NCBI RefSeq assembly: GCF_007625075.1
Contig: NZ_QMIE01000005.1
Coordinates: 62,001-126,000, forward strand
DNA from: Oceanidesulfovibrio indonesiensis
GTDB taxonomy: Bacteria; Desulfobacterota; Desulfovibrionia; Desulfovibrionales; Desulfovibrionaceae
Length of the DNA stretch: 64,000 nt
Reading direction: 5' to 3'
Position numbers and translations under genes: made by a program. Positions 8,080 through 15,562 of this stretch are shown one piece after another; positions within the stretch are counted from its first letter, which is position 1, and each line of letters opens with the position of its first letter. The notes under the pieces are model-generated. The model worked only from the letters and a program-made list of their open reading frames with translations, was not told the origin of the DNA and did not search any database.

Positions 8080-9086
8080 CGACCATCGCCCTGACCTTTG
8101 ACCTTCGCGACGACTATCTTGCTCGCGGGTTCAGCGAGCAGCAGACCGCGGAGTTCGACCGCGCCGACACCATCGACGCCATCGAGCGAGGACTCGCGCT
8201 CCTGGGCTACCGCACCGTGCGCGTGGGCAACGCCTACGATCTCATCGCAGCGCTGGCCGCCGGTGCGCGGTGGGACCTCGTGTTCAACATCTGCGAAGGG
8301 CTCTACGGCTTCGGCCGCGAATCCCTCGTGCCGGCGCTGCTGGACCACTACCGCATTCCGTACGTGTTCTCCGATCCGCTGGTCCTGGCCATGACCCTGC
8401 ACAAGGGCGTGGCCAAACGCGTGGTGCGGGACCAGGGCGTACCCACGCCGGATTTCGCCGTGGTGGAGCGCATGGCCCAGCTGGACCGGCTGGCGCTGCC
8501 GGCCTTCCCACTGTTCGTCAAACCGGTGGCAGAAGGCACGGGCAAGGGCGTGGCCTCTTCCTGCCTGGTGACCGACAAGGCCGCGCTCACGGAGCGAGTC
8601 GCTGCGCTTCTGGCCGAGCATGAGCAGCCGGTTCTTGTGGAAACGTATCTGCCGGGCCGCGAGGTCACCGTGGGCATTACCGGAACCGGAAGCCGGGCGC
8701 GTGTGGCCGGCGTCATGGATATCGTGCTCAAAAAAGGCGCCGATCCGGCCTGCTACACCTACCGCAACAAGGAAGAGTGTGAAGAGCTGGTGGAGTACAG
8801 GGCCGTGACCGGGACGCCGAGCGAGGAGCCCGCCAGGGTTGCCCTGGCCGCCTACCGGGCCCTCGGCGTGCGCGACGCCGGCCGGGTGGATCTGCGGCAG
8901 GACGCGCAGGGCCGGTATCAGTTCATGGAAATCAATCCTTTGCCCGGCATGCATCCTGAACACTCGGATCTGCCGATCCTGTGTTCGCTGTGCGGCATCG
9001 GGTTTCTCGATCTGCTTACGCGGATCATGGACTCGGCAAGCGAACGCATTCCCTGTATGAACCGGCCGGACCGGAAAGCGGCGTAG
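8076..9086 (+). CDS. ATP-grasp ligase, D-Ala-D-Ala ligase-like (first copy)
   Basis: 336-residue ATP-grasp enzyme. The N-terminal part carries a Ddl-like VFNICEGLYGFGRES segment. The central part has LHKGVAKRVVRDQGVPTPDF and the ATP-binding FVKPVAEGTGKGV. The C-terminal metal/phosphate site is MEINPLPGMHPEHSDLP, where Ddl has EVNTLPG. Such enzymes join a carboxylate (as acyl phosphate) to an amine. The position directly after an aminomutase and the lack of peptidoglycan genes nearby suggest a dedicated ligation of the beta-amino acid rather than cell-wall synthesis. The start overlaps the aminomutase stop by 4 bp. The substrates are inferred, not shown. Confidence 0.87.
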   Translation: MTTIALTFDLRDDYLARGFSEQQTAEFDRADTIDAIERGLALLGYRTVRVGNAYDLIAALAAGARWDLVFNICEGLYGFGRESLVPALLDHYRIPYVFSDPLVLAMTLHKGVAKRVVRDQGVPTPDFAVVERMAQLDRLALPAFPLFVKPVAEGTGKGVASSCLVTDKAALTERVAALLAEHEQPVLVETYLPGREVTVGITGTGSRARVAGVMDIVLKKGADPACYTYRNKEECEELVEYRAVTGTPSEEPARVALAAYRALGVRDAGRVDLRQDAQGRYQFMEINPLPGMHPEHSDLPILCSLCGIGFLDLLTRIMDSASERIPCMNRPDRKAA

Positions 9087-9093
9087 GTGGCGT

Positions 9094-10131
9094 ATGCGTA
9101 TAGCAGTGGTGCATTCTGATGTGGGGTCCAAGCCATCGCCAGACGACCTGGACACTCTCGTCCAGGCCGAAGCCGTAACCGCGCGGCTCGCAGCGAGCGG
9201 ACACGAGGTATTCACCCTTCCGGTGCGCCAGCCGGTGCGGCATACCCTGGAGCGGTTGGCCCGCAGCCGGGTGGAACTGGTGTTCAACCTGGTGGAGACC
9301 CTGGGCGGCACGAGCGAGAGCGCCTATCTGCTGCCTTCGACCCTGGAGCAGGCCGCGGTGCCGTTCACCGGCGCCGGGTCGCAGGCTCTGCTGGTGACTG
9401 GCAACAAGCTCGCGGCCAAGCGTCTTATGCGCAGCGCCGGCATCGCCACCCCGGCGTGGGAGGAGGCCGGGTCTGAATTCGGAACAACGAGTTCCGATTA
9501 TGCGTTCCAGCCCGGTCCCTACCTCGTGAAATCGGTATGGGAGCATGGCTCCCATGGTCTGGACGGCGATTCCGTGATCTCGTTCGCGGACAAGGCCGCG
9601 GTCCGCAGCGCTCTGGTGCGCAAACAGCGCGAGCTTGGCGGGGCCTGGTTTGCGGAGGCGTATGTGGCCGGCCGCGAGTTCTGCGTGGGCATGCTGGAGC
9701 GGGAGGGGCAGCCGTGCGTGCTGCCCACGTATGAAATACGTTTTGAAGGCGACGTCGGGTCTCCTTGGCTCGTGGACTATGCCGCGAAATGGGACGAATC
9801 CTCGGCCATGGCGCAGGCAACGCCCAGATGCTGGGATTTTCCGGCGGAAGACGGGGGGCTGGTCAAACGGCTGGAGGCGGCGGCGCTGCAATGCTGGCGC
9901 CTCTACCGTTTGTCCGGGTACGCGCGGGTGGACATGCGCGTGGACGCGGACGGCGTGGTCCATGTATTCGACGTGAACGCCAACCCCTGCCTGAGTCCGG
10001 ACGCCGGCTTCGCTGCGCAACTGGAGCGCGGCGGCCTGGGGTTGAGCGGCGGGTTGGAACTCATCGTGGCCGCGGCCCTGGATAACCGTGAGACCCCGTT
10101 TTTCCACAGTCCTTCGCGGCAGGCGGCGTGA
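9094..10131 (+). CDS. ATP-grasp ligase, D-Ala-D-Ala ligase-like (second copy)
   Basis: 345 residues, clearly distinct from the preceding ligase. It shows the same order of elements: VFNLVETLGGTSES at about residue 64, GNKLAAKRLMRSAGIATPAW, an ATP-lid region with LVKSVWEHGSHGL, and a C-terminal FDVNANPCLSPDAG metal-binding stretch. Two consecutive ATP-grasp enzymes of different sequence suggest two different bonds, that is a three-unit product or two alternative partners. Its start lies 7 bp after the previous stop, and its end overlaps the next gene by one base. Family assignment is good; the acceptor is unknown. Confidence 0.86.
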   Translation: MRIAVVHSDVGSKPSPDDLDTLVQAEAVTARLAASGHEVFTLPVRQPVRHTLERLARSRVELVFNLVETLGGTSESAYLLPSTLEQAAVPFTGAGSQALLVTGNKLAAKRLMRSAGIATPAWEEAGSEFGTTSSDYAFQPGPYLVKSVWEHGSHGLDGDSVISFADKAAVRSALVRKQRELGGAWFAEAYVAGREFCVGMLEREGQPCVLPTYEIRFEGDVGSPWLVDYAAKWDESSAMAQATPRCWDFPAEDGGLVKRLEAAALQCWRLYRLSGYARVDMRVDADGVVHVFDVNANPCLSPDAGFAAQLERGGLGLSGGLELIVAAALDNRETPFFHSPSRQAA

Positions 10132-11885
10132 TGTTCCGAATCCGACGCGTGTTCGACGACCTGCTGCCGCGGGACGCACGGACCATTGGCCAGGTCCAGG
10201 CGTTGCTCCGCGACCGCTTTCCGGCAGTAAGCGAGCAGGAAGTGCGCCAACTGCCGGCGCAACTGCGCGATCCGCTCAAACATCGTTTCCGCACCGTGCT
10301 GTTCGCGGCCGAATCGGCCGAGCGGCTGGCCGGCTTCGCGCTCATGCTGCACGTGCCGGACGTGGGGTTCTGCTGGCTGGACTACATAGCCACGCAGGAG
10401 GGAGTGGCAGGACGCGGCGTTGGCGGCGCATTGTACGAACGCGTGCGGGAGGAAGCGCGCTTTCTCGGCGAGGCCGGGCTGTTCTGCGAGTCGTTACCGG
10501 CCGATGCGGAGCATTGCCGCGATCCTGACATCCGCAGGGAGAACCGCGCCAGACTGCGCTTTTACGAACGGCTCGGGGTGCGCATCGTGGCGAACACGGC
10601 GTACGAAACACCGCTTATCGAAGAACCTGCGCCGTGCCCGCCCCACCTGCTGTTCGATCCGCTTTCGGCGGACAGACCACTTTCTCGGGACATCGCCAGG
10701 CGCGTTGTCCGCACCATCCTGGAGCGCAAATACGGCGAGCGCTGCCCGGAAGGATACATCGATGCGGTGGCGGAATCCTTCCGGGACGATCCGGTGCGCC
10801 TTGCCGAGCCGCGGTACGCCAAACCATCGAACCATGCGCTGCCCAGGGTCTCGCCGCAGGTCGTGCTTACGGTGAACGACCGCCACGACATTCACCACGT
10901 GCGCGAGCGTGGATATGTGGAGTCGCCGGCGCGTATCGACGCCATTCTCAGAAAAATCGAGCCTTCCGGTCTGTTCGAACGCATCCGAGTGCGGCAGTAT
11001 TCCCTGCGCCATGCCACGGCCGTGCATGATGCCGGGATGGTGGGCTACTTCCGCGCCGTATGCGCAAAGCTGGGAGAGAAGGAGGCGGTCTATCCGTACG
11101 TTTTCCCCATCCGCAACCAGACCAGGCCGCCTCGCGAACTGCCCAGACGAGCCGGATATTACGTCATCGACACATTCACGCCGCTGAGCCGTAACGCCTT
11201 CCTCGCCGCTCGACGCGCCGTGGACTGCGCCCTCACCGCTGCGGACGCTGTTCTCGAAGGCGTCCGTCTGGGCTACGCCCTGGTGCGTCCGCCTGGCCAC
11301 CACGCGGAGCGACGGGCCTTTGGCGGGTTCTGCTATCTGAACTCCACAGCCATCGCGGCCAACCATCTGGCGGAGTTCGGCCGAGTGGCCGTGCTGGACG
11401 TGGACTTCCACCATGGCAACGGCACGCAGGACATCTTCTATGAACGCTCGGACGTGCTGACGATCTCAATCCACGGCCACCCCAACGGCGCATATTCATA
11501 CTTCTCAGGATTCGCGTCGGAGCGCGGGGAAGGCCAGGGCCGGGGGTACAACGTGAATTTTCCCCTGCCGGACGGTGTGGATGGCGAAGGGTATCGCGCA
11601 GTCCTGAACAGGGCCGTCAAACGCATCGCCCGCTTCAAGCCGCGGTTTCTCGTGGTGGCTCTGGGGCTGGATACGGCCAAGGGCGATCCCACGGGCGCGT
11701 GGGGGCTCATTCCGGCGGATTTCGAGAAGAACGGCCGCATGCTCGGCCATCTCGGCCTGCCCACGCTGGTGGTGCAGGAGGGCGGCTACCGGACTGCGAG
11801 CCTGGGCGCCAACTGCCTCGCTTTTTTCCGCGGGCTCAGCGAAGGCGTGCGGGAGCGGACGCGGAACACTGAGCAGACGATATGA
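10131..11885 (+). CDS. Fusion of GNAT acetyltransferase and acetylpolyamine-amidohydrolase-like deacetylase
   Basis: 584 residues with two opposing activities. Residues 1-165 form a GNAT N-acetyltransferase with an acetyl-CoA loop near GVAGRGVGGALY. Residues about 240-580 form a zinc deacetylase of the histone-deacetylase fold. It has the His pair 390-391 (RPPGHHAE), zinc ligands Asp425 and His427 (DVDFHHGNG), Asp514 (GLDTAKGD) and transition-state Tyr553 (EGGYR). Motifs such as LGLDTAKGDP and the DTFTPLSRN segment resemble acetylpolyamine amidohydrolases more than histone deacetylases, suggesting a small acetylated amine such as an N-acetyl-lysine derivative. An ATG at 10131 (one-base overlap) and a GTG at 10128 (four-base overlap) are both possible starts. 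A protect-then-deprotect scheme on one polypeptide is an attractive inference. Confidence 0.88.
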   Translation: MFRIRRVFDDLLPRDARTIGQVQALLRDRFPAVSEQEVRQLPAQLRDPLKHRFRTVLFAAESAERLAGFALMLHVPDVGFCWLDYIATQEGVAGRGVGGALYERVREEARFLGEAGLFCESLPADAEHCRDPDIRRENRARLRFYERLGVRIVANTAYETPLIEEPAPCPPHLLFDPLSADRPLSRDIARRVVRTILERKYGERCPEGYIDAVAESFRDDPVRLAEPRYAKPSNHALPRVSPQVVLTVNDRHDIHHVRERGYVESPARIDAILRKIEPSGLFERIRVRQYSLRHATAVHDAGMVGYFRAVCAKLGEKEAVYPYVFPIRNQTRPPRELPRRAGYYVIDTFTPLSRNAFLAARRAVDCALTAADAVLEGVRLGYALVRPPGHHAERRAFGGFCYLNSTAIAANHLAEFGRVAVLDVDFHHGNGTQDIFYERSDVLTISIHGHPNGAYSYFSGFASERGEGQGRGYNVNFPLPDGVDGEGYRAVLNRAVKRIARFKPRFLVVALGLDTAKGDPTGAWGLIPADFEKNGRMLGHLGLPTLVVQEGGYRTASLGANCLAFFRGLSEGVRERTRNTEQTI

Positions 11886-12379
11886 AGGCGCTCACCATAC
11901 GGACAGAACCGCTGTCCGGGGATGCCGGACGGGTCCGCAAACTCGTGGAGGCTACGGGCTTTTTCCGGCCGGATGAGGCGGACGTGGCCGAGGAGCTGGT
12001 GCTGGAGCGTCTCGGCAAAGGGCTCGCGAGCGGCTACCATTTTCTCTTCGTGGACGCGTCGAACGAGGATCGCCTCGATGGCTACGCCTGCTACGGCCCC
12101 GCGCCGTGCACTGTCGGCACGTTCGACCTCTACTGGATCGCCGTGCATCCGGAAGCGCAGGGCCGAGGGCTGGGCCGTGAACTGTTCGAGGCAGTGGCAG
12201 CCGCCGCGCTGGAGCAGGGCGGCCGCATCCTCATTGCCGAGACCTCCTCGCGGCCGCAATATGCACCCACGCGGCGATTCTACGACCGCTGCGGGTGTGA
12301 GGTCGGCGCCATCGTCCGGGAATTCTACGACGTGGACGACGACAAGGTAATATACACGCGCAAGCTGGCTCGTCCATGA
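11882..12379 (+). CDS. GNAT-family N-acetyltransferase
   Basis: 165 residues forming a single GNAT domain, with the acetyl-CoA pyrophosphate loop at about residue 95-106 (HPEAQGRGLGREL) and a C-terminal beta strand plus FYDRCGCEVGAIVREFY typical of the fold. The start overlaps the upstream fusion gene by 4 bp, and it is the last gene of the operon. In methanogens a GNAT enzyme (AblB) acetylates beta-lysine at the side-chain amine after an aminomutase (AblA). A comparable step is plausible here, but this protein is shorter and only the family is certain. Confidence 0.87.
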   Translation: MKALTIRTEPLSGDAGRVRKLVEATGFFRPDEADVAEELVLERLGKGLASGYHFLFVDASNEDRLDGYACYGPAPCTVGTFDLYWIAVHPEAQGRGLGRELFEAVAAAALEQGGRILIAETSSRPQYAPTRRFYDRCGCEVGAIVREFYDVDDDKVIYTRKLARP

Positions 12380-12411
12380 CAGTCTGTTGAAAACCCTCCG
12401 ATCGTTGCGTC

Positions 12412-12521
12412 ATATTACCGGGAGCAAGAAGTTAAAAACTTCCTGCTCCGGCCCCGCCGGAGCGTGGCCGTCCTCAGAACTGGGGCGCGAAAATGCAGGA
12501 ATTTTCTGCTCCCAGTAATAT
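12412..12521. repeat. Dispersed palindromic element, copy A
   Basis: 110-bp element bounded by inverted ends: ATATTACCGGGAGCAAGAAG on the left, and on the right the complement of ATATTACTGGGAGCAGAAAA. The GC-rich core contains GGAGCGTGGCCGTCC and GGGGCGCGAAAATG. Related copies lie at 17398-17523 (same orientation) and 45622-45748 (opposite). It encodes no protein. It could be a MITE-like mobile element or a large REP-type palindrome. Confidence 0.75.
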
Positions 12522-12667
12522 CTTTCACACGCACTCGCGCACCTCCTGATCGTCTCACGCATTGCCGATCTCTACGAGCGCATGGCCCGTCGCGGGCGCG
12601 TACATCCCAGTGCCCAGCGCATGGGCTTGCAGGAAAAAAGAAGAACCCGGGGCGGCCTTGCATATTC

Positions 12668-12695
12668 GGCGGGTTGATTTTAAGGCTAACCCGCC
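12668..12695 (+). other. Stem-loop in the leader of the TonB-receptor gene
   Basis: A perfect 8-bp stem GGCGGGTT / AACCCGCC with a 12-base loop lies about 100 bp before the receptor start. The palindrome GCCGATCGGC follows at 12697. No known riboswitch core was recognised. The rest of the 413-base gap 12380-12792 holds repeat copy A and, at about 12530-12670, a frame with coding-like codon use but no start codon that may be a gene remnant. Confidence 0.4.
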
Positions 12696-12792
12696 GGCCG
12701 ATCGGCATGTGTTTACCTCGCTGCAAGGATAGAGCTATTTCGCGCAGGGAATCGCGCTGTGTGGGATTCTCGGGCAAAGGTACCGTATTACG

Positions 12793-14952
12793 ATGACGAA
12801 AAATTTTCTTCACTACATGCTCTCGACTCTGGGTTGCCTGTTATTGCTGCTTGCGGGGCAGGCGTTCGCGCAGAGCGATTCGGGCGCATCTGATGTTGAT
12901 CTCACGGAGTTGTCGCTCGAAACGCTCATGAGCATCCAGGTCGTGACGGCATCGCGCGAGGAGCAGGCGCTATTCAAGACGGCGTCGGCTGTGTACGTCA
13001 TCACCTCAGAAGATATCCGGCGTTCCGCCGCCACCTCCATACCGGACATCCTGCGCACCGTGCCCGGCGTGAACGTAGCGCAGATCAACGCGAACACCTG
13101 GGCCGTCACCGTGCGGGGTTTCAATCAACGGTTCTCCAGCAAGCTCCTCGTGCTCAAGGACGGCATGACCATCTACACGCCCACGTTCTCCGGCGTGTAT
13201 TGGGACATCCGGGACACGCTGATCGAGGACGTCGACCGCATCGAGATCATCCGCGGCCCCGGGGGCGCGCTGTGGGGCGCCAATGCGGTGAACGGCATCA
13301 TCAACATCATCACCAAGAACGCCGCGGATACCCAGGGCGGTCTCGTGGCCGCGTCCGGCGGCACGGAATCGGGCTCTGTGGCCGGCCGCTGGGGCGGCAC
13401 GGTGGGAGACGATCTCGCGTACAGGATATGGGCCGAAGGCGAGTTGCATGACGCCTCGGTGCATGACGACGGCTCACGGGGACAGGATGAATGGGAATCC
13501 CTGAAAGGTGGCATTCGTGCGGATCTCAGCCCCACGGACGACGACCGGGTGACGTTCATTGCAGACTTCTTCACCGGCCATGTCGGGCAGAACACCTGGA
13601 TCCCCAGCCCGAACGCGCCGGGCAGCCTGTACCTGGACGAGTACGAAAGTCCGTACTGGGGCGGGAACATGCTGCTTCGCTGGGAGCACGACTTTTCGAA
13701 AGACGTCGACCTGGCCATGCAGGTTTTTTTCGACACCGTGGAGCTGAAACGACGTTTCAAACCCGGAATTTACGGGCCTTCACAGAAAGCTCGCGAGGCG
13801 ACATACACGCTGGATTTCGACTCCCAACTCAGTTTTCCGCTCGGTTCGCGGCACGATGTGATCGTGGGATTCGGCTACCGCTCCATCTGGGATTCCTTTG
13901 ACGGCGATCCGTACTGGGTGCTCACGATGTCGCCGTCCCATCTGCAACGCTCCATCTTCAGCGCGTTCATTCAGGACACCATCGCCCTGTGGGAGGATCA
14001 GTGGTCCCTCATTCTGGGATGCAAGGTCGAGCACAACGACTACACCGGCTTCGAGGTCCAGCCTTCGGCGCGGCTGCTGTGGACGCCCAACGACCGACAC
14101 ACCGTATGGGCGGCGGTGTCCCGCGCCGTACGCACCCCCTCGCGCGTGGAGCGGGATGCGCTCTACATGCGCCAGCCCGCAATGGAGGTCGCGAACATGG
14201 GGCTTTCGCCGGCGGCCGCTGCATTCGCATCCATGGGCGGCCTCAGATCGTTATTGGCCCTCGGAACGGCGACCGGAGGCTTCGGTATGGGCGGTCAGGC
14301 GTCCATCCCGGTCGTGCCGGAGCTGCAGGGCAGCGGCGACTTTGTTTCGGAAGAGCTCATCGCCCTGGAGCTGGGCTACCGCATGCAGCCCGCGGACGAG
14401 TTCAGCCTGGACGTCGCCGGTTTCGTGAATTTCTATGAGAAGCTTATGACCATGGAGGCGAACAACCTCGTACTGGGTCCCGGATATGCCCTGCTGGGCG
14501 TGAAGACCACCAACGACCGCAAAGGCGTGGGATACGGCGTGGAGGTCTCGGCCAAATGGAACGCCACGGACTGGTGGCGCCTTGAGGCTGCATACAGCTT
14601 TCTGGAGGTCGACAGCTGGGTGAACACGGTGGGCCGCAACCTGCTGCCGCAGTTCGAGACGGAGCAGAGCCCGCAGCACAGCGCTTCGTTGCAATCGTCC
14701 ATGGACCTGCCCCACAATATCGAGCTCGACCTGATCGGCCGCTACACCAGCGAGCTGGACGGCCTGGATATCGGCGACATAATGGAGATGGATGCGCGTC
14801 TCGCCTGGACGCCGTACGAGAACCTCGAAATAGCGTTGATCGGCCGCAACCTGCTCCACGACCACCACGCCGAGTATAAGGACAGGATCGTCTATCTCGG
14901 CGATTCCCAGATCGAGCGCAGTGTCCTCGCCAAGGTGACGTGGCGTTTCTGA
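12793..14952 (+). CDS. TonB-dependent outer-membrane receptor
   Basis: 719 residues. A signal peptide (about 1-26, cut after QAFA) is followed by a short segment ending in LMSIQVVTASR, then a plug domain with PDILRTVPGVNV, VRGFNQR and the end motif VDRIEIIRGPGGALWGANAVNGIINIITK. A long beta-barrel follows, ending in the terminal aromatic WRF needed for outer-membrane insertion. It would import a siderophore, vitamin or other large ligand using TonB energy; the ligand is unknown. It is followed with a one-base overlap by a YfiR-like gene and a CHASE8-type kinase, an arrangement suggesting that receptor and signalling genes form one operon. The start at 12793 gives a clean signal peptide. Confidence 0.95.
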   Translation: MTKNFLHYMLSTLGCLLLLLAGQAFAQSDSGASDVDLTELSLETLMSIQVVTASREEQALFKTASAVYVITSEDIRRSAATSIPDILRTVPGVNVAQINANTWAVTVRGFNQRFSSKLLVLKDGMTIYTPTFSGVYWDIRDTLIEDVDRIEIIRGPGGALWGANAVNGIINIITKNAADTQGGLVAASGGTESGSVAGRWGGTVGDDLAYRIWAEGELHDASVHDDGSRGQDEWESLKGGIRADLSPTDDDRVTFIADFFTGHVGQNTWIPSPNAPGSLYLDEYESPYWGGNMLLRWEHDFSKDVDLAMQVFFDTVELKRRFKPGIYGPSQKAREATYTLDFDSQLSFPLGSRHDVIVGFGYRSIWDSFDGDPYWVLTMSPSHLQRSIFSAFIQDTIALWEDQWSLILGCKVEHNDYTGFEVQPSARLLWTPNDRHTVWAAVSRAVRTPSRVERDALYMRQPAMEVANMGLSPAAAAFASMGGLRSLLALGTATGGFGMGGQASIPVVPELQGSGDFVSEELIALELGYRMQPADEFSLDVAGFVNFYEKLMTMEANNLVLGPGYALLGVKTTNDRKGVGYGVEVSAKWNATDWWRLEAAYSFLEVDSWVNTVGRNLLPQFETEQSPQHSASLQSSMDLPHNIELDLIGRYTSELDGLDIGDIMEMDARLAWTPYENLEIALIGRNLLHDHHAEYKDRIVYLGDSQIERSVLAKVTWRF

Positions 14953-15548
14953 TGATGCAGCAAGCAGTTATGACGGGGATGCGAAAGTTTCTGCCGACGC
15001 GAAGGATAGCCTGCGCCGTTGCGGCCGTGGTTCTCCTGGCGTGTCTCGCCATGCATCCCTTGACGAGCAGTGCCGGGGATGTGCGCCAGCCCACCGAGCA
15101 TGAGGTCAAGGTGGCGCTGCTGTACAAGTTCGCCAACTTCGTGGACTGGTCCGAGGATGCGATGCAGGGCGCGGAAACTTTCCGCCTGTGCATGCTCGGT
15201 GAAAGTCCCTTCGGCGATGCGCTTGAACTGCTCGAAGGCAAGCGGATCAAAAATCGTCCTCTGGAACTGCTCTTCGCATCCAGTCCCGAGCATGCCCGTG
15301 GGTGCCATATCATATTCGTCAACCAGAAATGGAACAGCCGCCTTGGCGAAGTGCTGGAAGTGCTGGGTTCGCAGGGCGTGCTGTTCGTGGGTGACGGCTC
15401 AGGCTTCGCCAGGCGCGGCGGCGTGCTTGAATTCGCACTGGAGGGCGGCCGCGTGGGATTCGTCATCAATCCCGAGGCGGCGCGCCGGGAAGGGCTCGTC
15501 GTCAGCTCGAAACTGATGCGCCTGGCCCGCATCGTCGGGACGGACTGA
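14952..15548 (+). CDS. YfiR-family periplasmic protein (DUF4154)
   Basis: About 198 residues. A hydrophobic signal segment (around residues 10-35) is followed by the family's hallmark start EHEVKVALLYKFANFVDW and by motifs such as GCHIIFVNQKW, LFVGDGSGFA and GGRVGFVINPEAARREGL. In the Pseudomonas YfiBNR system, YfiR is a periplasmic repressor of a CHASE8 diguanylate cyclase. Here the partner is the CHASE8-type kinase encoded 14 bp downstream. The ATG at 14952 overlaps the receptor stop by one base; an ATG at 14970 is also possible. Confidence in the family is high, and the partner role is inferred from the known system. Confidence 0.9.
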   Translation: MMQQAVMTGMRKFLPTRRIACAVAAVVLLACLAMHPLTSSAGDVRQPTEHEVKVALLYKFANFVDWSEDAMQGAETFRLCMLGESPFGDALELLEGKRIKNRPLELLFASSPEHARGCHIIFVNQKWNSRLGEVLEVLGSQGVLFVGDGSGFARRGGVLEFALEGGRVGFVINPEAARREGLVVSSKLMRLARIVGTD

Positions 15549-15562
15549 AAGGTCGCCCGGAT

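Noticed and set aside
12668-12792. Riboswitch (for example cobalamin) before the TonB-receptor gene
   Set aside because: A hairpin and palindrome are present, but none of the conserved core boxes of known riboswitches could be matched.
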